Shown one piece after another: positions 5,698 through 8,867 of a DNA stretch of 8,867 nucleotides. The first letter of the stretch is position 1. Every line of letters starts with the position of its first letter. A program made the translations under genes and the position numbers. The notes under the pieces were generated by a model that was given only the letters and a program-made list of their open reading frames with translations, was not told where the DNA came from and did no database searches. The stretch is from NCBI GenBank assembly GCA_902797065.1, contig CADBRK010000121.1, positions 1 to 8,867 on the forward strand. Direction: 5' to 3'. This DNA comes from an uncultured Ruminococcus sp. (GTDB taxonomy: Bacteria > Bacillota > Clostridia > Oscillospirales > Acutalibacteraceae).

Positions 5698-6705
5698 TCA
5701 TATATCTTTCAGATACTCAAACACCAATCGCGCGGTGTTCTCTATATCGTCAAGACTGATAATCTCTGCAGGCGTGTGCATATTTCTCTGCGGCAGCGAT
5801 ACTACAGCCGTCGGGATACCGCTGCGGGTAACGGCGATCTTATCTCCGTTTGTTCCGGTGACTCCGCCCGTCACCTCAAGCTGATACGGTATATAATGCT
5901 TCTTTGCTATCTCTATAAGCTTGTTAGACATCTTCCTCGACAACACGGGCGATATGCATATCATTGCGCCCTCTCCGAGTTTCCCGCTTTCATGCTCCGA
6001 TACTCCCTGCTGCGAGGCAAAGCTTACGTCTACACATATAGCCTTGTCGGGGTTAACGGAGTACGCCGAGGTGATCGCGCCCTTGCCGTATGTTTCCTCC
6101 TGAGATGTAAACGCAAACGTAACGCCCGTGTTGACGGGGTTCTCCTTTATCATCTGAGCCACTCTCAGTAAAACGGCAACGCTTGCCCTGTTGTCGGTCG
6201 AGCTGCATGAGAAACGATCATTCAGAAGTTTAACGGGAACCACATCAAATGCGGCGGTATCTCCGGGAGATACTCTCCGCTTTACCTCGTCCGGTGTAAG
6301 CCCCGTGTCAAGATAAATACTGTCCGCAGACGGCGCTTTATCTTCGCCCCCGTCGGAAAGGTGCGGCGGCATACAGCATACCACCGCCGTAATATCGCCG
6401 CTGTCCGTGATTATCTTAAATCTTGAATCGGCAGCGACTCTGTAATCCATACCGCCGCACGGCGATACCTTAACAAATCCGTTATCGTCTATGTACGTCA
6501 CGATAAACCCTATCTCGTCAAGGTGAGCGTCCAGCATGATATTATTCTCGGCTGTATCGCCAATCGCGGCAAGTACGTTATTATTCCTGTCTATAACCAC
6601 AGTATCTGCGTATCCGGCTATCTCGTCTTTGATAACAGCGCATACCGAGCTTTCGCTGCCCGAAACGCCGTTCGCCGTACACAGCTTAGTAAGTAAATCT
6701 ATCAT
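5698..6705 (-). CDS. M42-family metallo-aminopeptidase, copy B
   Basis: 335 residues, paralogous to the adjacent downstream peptidase but clearly diverged. Ligands are intact: H61 in DAHLDE, D171 in STDNRAS, E203-E204 in SQEETYG, D226 in CVDVSFAS and H310 in NMHTP. It differs from copy A by DNR instead of DDR, TYGKGA instead of VGLRGA after the Glu pair, and Asp instead of Glu at the last side ligand. These changes suggest a different substrate pocket rather than loss of activity. The start at 6705 follows GGAGGGG by 5 nt, and that site begins directly after the murD stop 12 nt away. It is the second gene of the operon. The two copies might form mixed shells, as reported for some archaeal TET peptidases, or work separately; this is inference. 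Confidence 0.94.
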   Translation of the reverse strand: MIDLLTKLCTANGVSGSESSVCAVIKDEIAGYADTVVIDRNNNVLAAIGDTAENNIMLDAHLDEIGFIVTYIDDNGFVKVSPCGGMDYRVAADSRFKIITDSGDITAVVCCMPPHLSDGGEDKAPSADSIYLDTGLTPDEVKRRVSPGDTAAFDVVPVKLLNDRFSCSSTDNRASVAVLLRVAQMIKENPVNTGVTFAFTSQEETYGKGAITSAYSVNPDKAICVDVSFASQQGVSEHESGKLGEGAMICISPVLSRKMSNKLIEIAKKHYIPYQLEVTGGVTGTNGDKIAVTRSGIPTAVVSLPQRNMHTPAEIISLDDIENTARLVFEYLKDI

Positions 6706-6717
6706 ATATTCCCCTCC

Positions 6718-8109
6718 TCAAAGGCTGTTTACGATACTCTTGAAATGCTCGCCTCTCTCCTCGAAATTCTTATACAGATCAAAGCTTGCGCTTGCGGGCG
6801 ACATTGACACTATATCACCGGGAACGGCATTCTCTTTAGCCGCAGCCACAGCCTGCTCCATATTTTCGACCTTTATGATCTTCGGATTTCCTTCGGTGTA
6901 CTCCTTCGCTTCAAGGATACCCCTCTCGATCTTCGGGCCTGTTGCGCCCATAATTATCGCTGTCTTGACCTTCTTTACAATAAGCTCGCCAAGCTCCGTA
7001 TAATCGAGGTGCTTATCATATCCGCCGAGAATAACAATTATCTTCTCGTCATACAAAGACAATGTTCCGAGCGCAGTTCTTGTCGGGCTTGAAGCGATCG
7101 AGTCGTTATAATACTTTACTCCGTCGATCTCTCTTACAAACTCGTTGCGGTGCGCTACACCGCCGAACTCCTTCGCCGTCTTTACAATGCTTTCAACGGA
7201 TACCTCTCCCCATACGGCGCAGATCGCTGCGAGGTAGTTCTCCACATTGTGCAGTCCGGGGATCTTAATATCGCTCTTGTTCATGATCACGGTTTCATCG
7301 CCGTTACAAGCATAGATAATATCTCCGCTCCCGTTCATATAAGCGCCGTTCTCAACGCTCTGTCTGCGTGAGAATTTCAGAAGTCTGCCACGAACATCAT
7401 CAGAGAACGAATTTGAAATTTCATTGTCGAGATTAAGCACGCTCTTTGAGAATGCGTTCTGATGAAGAACAATATTCCTCTTTGAGTCGATATACTCCTG
7501 CATATCCTTATGTATATCAAGATGATTCGGCGCAAGATTCGTCACCACGGCTATATCGGGGCTGTTCCTCATAGAGATAAGCTGGAAGCTTGAAAGCTCC
7601 ACTACGGCGTAATCGTCGGGGTCGATCGAGTCTATCTCCGGGAGAAGCGGCTTGCCGATATTTCCGCCGAGATGTACCGTTTTTCCGTCGGCTTTGAGCA
7701 TTTCGGAGATGACCGTCGTGGTTGTGGTCTTGCCGTCGCTGCCTGTTACTGCGATTATCTTACACGGGCAAAGATCGAAGAACACTTCCATCTCCGAGGT
7801 CACAACAACGCCTCTGTTCCTCATATCGACCAATTCGTCCATGTAGTAACGCATACCGGGCGTCCTGAAAACTATATCCACATCAAGGTCTGAAAGGTAG
7901 CTCTCCCCCAGACTCAGCTTTGCGCCTGCGTCCTTTGCCTGCTGCGCCATATCTCCGAGCTGTTCTTCGGTTCGTTTGTCACAGGCTGTTATTTCTGCGC
8001 CGTATTTCTTGAAAAGCGTGATAAGCGGAAGATTGCTTCTGCCGATACCGCACAGCGCAATACGCTTGCCGCAAAGACTCTCCAAAAATCTTTTTGTTCT
8101 GCTGTCCAT
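6718..8109 (-). CDS. murD: UDP-N-acetylmuramoyl-L-alanine--D-glutamate ligase (MurD)
   Basis: 463 residues from the chosen start, normal for MurD (about 440-460). It adds D-Glu to UDP-MurNAc-L-Ala with ATP in the cytoplasm, the second amino-acid step of peptidoglycan precursor synthesis. Domains in order: Rossmann-like UDP-binding domain with ALCGIGRSN (18-26) and RTPGM (82-86); central ATPase with P-loop TGSDGKTTTT (122-131), GGNIGKPLL (148-156), ELSSFQL (171-177), NLAPNHLDIH (191-200) and a Lys near 210 at the carbamylated-lysine position; C-terminal domain with HRNEFV (320-325), YYNDSIASSP (333-342), ILGGYDKHLDY (360-370) and SPASASFDLY (437-446). An in-frame TTG at 8193 would add 28 residues, but it lies upstream of the predicted -10. 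The ATG at 8109 has a ribosome site, so 8109 is preferred. It is the first gene of the murD-M42-M42-GNAT operon. Confidence 0.95.
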   Translation of the reverse strand: MDSRTKRFLESLCGKRIALCGIGRSNLPLITLFKKYGAEITACDKRTEEQLGDMAQQAKDAGAKLSLGESYLSDLDVDIVFRTPGMRYYMDELVDMRNRGVVVTSEMEVFFDLCPCKIIAVTGSDGKTTTTTVISEMLKADGKTVHLGGNIGKPLLPEIDSIDPDDYAVVELSSFQLISMRNSPDIAVVTNLAPNHLDIHKDMQEYIDSKRNIVLHQNAFSKSVLNLDNEISNSFSDDVRGRLLKFSRRQSVENGAYMNGSGDIIYACNGDETVIMNKSDIKIPGLHNVENYLAAICAVWGEVSVESIVKTAKEFGGVAHRNEFVREIDGVKYYNDSIASSPTRTALGTLSLYDEKIIVILGGYDKHLDYTELGELIVKKVKTAIIMGATGPKIERGILEAKEYTEGNPKIIKVENMEQAVAAAKENAVPGDIVSMSPASASFDLYKNFEERGEHFKSIVNSL

Positions 8110-8117
8110 ATAGATAA

Positions 8118-8123
8118 CCTCAC
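8118..8123 (-). promoter_or_regulatory. Shine-Dalgarno that decides the murD start
   Basis: GTGAGG (8123-8118) lies 8 nt before the ATG at 8109. Together with a predicted transcription start near 8166 it rules out the longer reading from a TTG at 8193, whose extra residues do not resemble MurD. Confidence 0.7.
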
Positions 8124-8172
8124 TTTTTGGTATACTTACAAAAATAAAAAAGAAACATCTCTCTAACATACT

Positions 8173-8201
8173 ATTATATATTTTTCCCGACAAAATAGCA
8201 A
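8173..8201 (-). promoter_or_regulatory. Predicted sigma-A promoter of the murD operon
   Basis: On the minus strand TTGCTA (8201-8196), a 17-nt spacer and a perfect TATAAT (8178-8173). The predicted start is near 8166, leaving a leader of about 57 nt rich in T. No riboswitch-like fold was recognised in it. Confidence 0.72.
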
Positions 8202-8246
8202 CAAAAAAGAGAAAAAATAATTACATTTTTTTAATATAATTCTTCC

Positions 8247-8282
8247 AAAAAAATTCCCCCGACCTGTATAAAGCCGGGGGAA
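8247..8282 (-). terminator. Intrinsic terminator of the dockerin gene
   Basis: An 8-bp stem, TTCCCCCG with CGGGGGAA, closes a 13-nt loop (8254-8282). On the minus strand it is followed by a run of seven T (8253-8247), the classic form. It lies 18 nt after the stop of the dockerin protein and insulates the murD promoter from it. No T-tract follows in the plus direction. Confidence 0.92.
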
Positions 8283-8299
8283 AGATAGGTTCATGTCAG

Positions 8300-8867
8300 C
8301 TATCCGACTGCTATTTCTTCACCTATCGGGTATTTTGTTTTCAGGTGGACCGTATACCTCAGTATATTCAAGGCGTCCGAAGCGGTAACTTTTCCGTCGC
8401 CGTTCACATCTCCGGCTTTGAGCTGATCCTCACTGAACTGTACAAGATTGACCGCATATCTCTGTACAAGCAGGGAGTCTTTAGCCGTAACTCTGCCGTC
8501 GTTATTAACATCGCCAAGCATTCTCTTGATCGGCTTGTCGGGAGTATCCGGAGTATCGGGAGTGTCGGGAGTGTCGTGTTTATCCGTGTCACTCTCCTTG
8601 TCCTTACCTGTATCGGTTGATGTGTCGGTGTTTGTATCCGTAGTTGTATCTGTATCCGGCTTATCGGAAGATGTGTCCGTATTATCGGAGCCTGTGTCGG
8701 GTTTGTCGGATGCCGTGTCCGTTTTATCCGAAGATGTGTCGGTCTTGTCGGTAGATGTATCCGTTTTATCCGAAGATGTATCGGTCTTGTCGGAAGATGT
8801 GTCCGTTTTATCCGAAGATGTGTCGGTCTTATCGGTAGATGTGTCCGTTTTATCCGAAGATGTATCG
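8300..8867 (-). CDS. Dockerin-containing extracellular protein, C-terminal 188 residues (5' part beyond window)
   Basis: The frame is open from the right edge to the TGA at 8302-8300, so only the C-terminus is seen. Residues 1-115 of the visible part are a low-complexity acidic linker of Thr, Asp, Ser and Lys: ten heptads of the type TDTSSDK, then irregular TDT runs and four DTP units. Residues about 118-175 form a type I dockerin: two calcium-binding repeats, GDVNNDGRVTAKD (118-130) and GDVNGDGKVTASD (152-164), each followed by a helix (SLLVQRYAV; ALNILRYTV). Ligand positions 1, 3, 5 and 12 of each loop are Asp/Asn as expected. Dockerins bind cohesins on scaffoldins, so the protein is presumably secreted and part of a cellulosome-like complex. 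The catalytic or binding module lies outside the window, so the substrate is unknown. The internal Met at 8521 is not a likely start, since the linker runs through it in frame. Confidence 0.92.
   Translation of the reverse strand, partial: DTSSDKTDTSTDKTDTSSDKTDTSSDKTDTSSDKTDTSTDKTDTSSDKTDTASDKPDTGSDNTDTSSDKPDTDTTTDTNTDTSTDTGKDKESDTDKHDTPDTPDTPDTPDKPIKRMLGDVNNDGRVTAKDSLLVQRYAVNLVQFSEDQLKAGDVNGDGKVTASDALNILRYTVHLKTKYPIGEEIAVG
8657..8866 (-). repeat. Tandem 21-bp (42-bp higher-order) repeat encoding TDTSSDK heptads
   Basis: Ten in-frame 21-bp units. At DNA level the units alternate between two synonymous versions: GTTTTATCCG starts at 8721, 8763, 8805 and 8847, exactly 42 bp apart, and GTCTTGTCGG-like units start at 8742, 8784 and 8826. 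The protein repeats every 7 residues while the DNA repeats every 14 codons. The array continues off the right edge. The units nearest the dockerin (8657-8719) are the most diverged. Confidence 0.9.

Noticed and set aside
8110..8193. A 28-residue N-terminal extension of MurD from a TTG codon at 8193.
   Set aside because: It begins upstream of the predicted -10 box, has no ribosome site and does not match MurD. The ATG at 8109 is better supported.
8657..8867. Possible CRISPR array, because regular repeats appear at the right edge.
   Set aside because: The repeats are contiguous with no unique spacers, have a 21/42-bp period, and stay in frame with a dockerin protein.

Overview
The window looks like a chromosomal stretch from an anaerobic, low-to-mid-GC Firmicute of the Ruminococcus/Oscillospiraceae kind. 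Three things point there: a C-terminal type I dockerin on an extracellular protein (a cellulosome-type module), strong AGGAGG-like ribosome sites, and AT-rich intergenic regions carrying TATAAT promoters with 17-nt spacers. The genus is an inference. No tRNA, rRNA, CRISPR array, transposase or phage gene was seen, and no gene-free stretch exceeds 200 nt.

Layout from left to right. (1) Bases 1-814, minus strand: tsaE followed by tsaB (tsaB is cut by the left edge), joined by an ATGA stop/start overlap. These are two partners of the tRNA t6A37 modification machinery. (2) Bases 815-989: an AT-rich divergent promoter region with a repeated 15-mer. (3) Bases 990-2135, plus strand: a SEDS-family (RodA/FtsW/SpoVE) peptidoglycan glycosyltransferase. 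A hairpin at 2146-2174 follows and can terminate both this gene and the convergent one. (4) Bases 2192-3721, minus strand: an asparagine-synthetase-like protein with an intact ATP-dependent synthetase domain. It lacks the front of the glutaminase domain, including the catalytic Cys2. It has its own promoter, which sits inside an inverted repeat. (5) Bases 3866-8109, minus strand: an apparent four-gene operon, murD - M42 peptidase - M42 peptidase - GNAT acetyltransferase. Spacings are 12 nt, 15 nt and an ATGA overlap, and a promoter lies just upstream of murD. (6) Bases 8247-8867, minus strand: a terminator, then the 3' end of a dockerin protein whose Thr/Asp/Ser/Lys heptad linker runs off the right edge.

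How the genes fit together. MurD makes the UDP-MurNAc-L-Ala-D-Glu precursor and the SEDS protein polymerises the finished lipid II, so two genes concern the wall. The paired M42 aminopeptidases would recycle small peptides in the cytoplasm. The asparagine-synthetase-like protein may amidate aspartate using free ammonia, or may act on another acid; the sequence cannot settle this.

No wholly new multi-gene system is evident. The observations most worth following are the glutaminase-less asparagine synthetase and its dyad-covered promoter, the very short SEDS leader with its repeated promoter-region element, the tandem M42 pair behind murD, and the 42-bp codon-alternating repeat in the dockerin linker.
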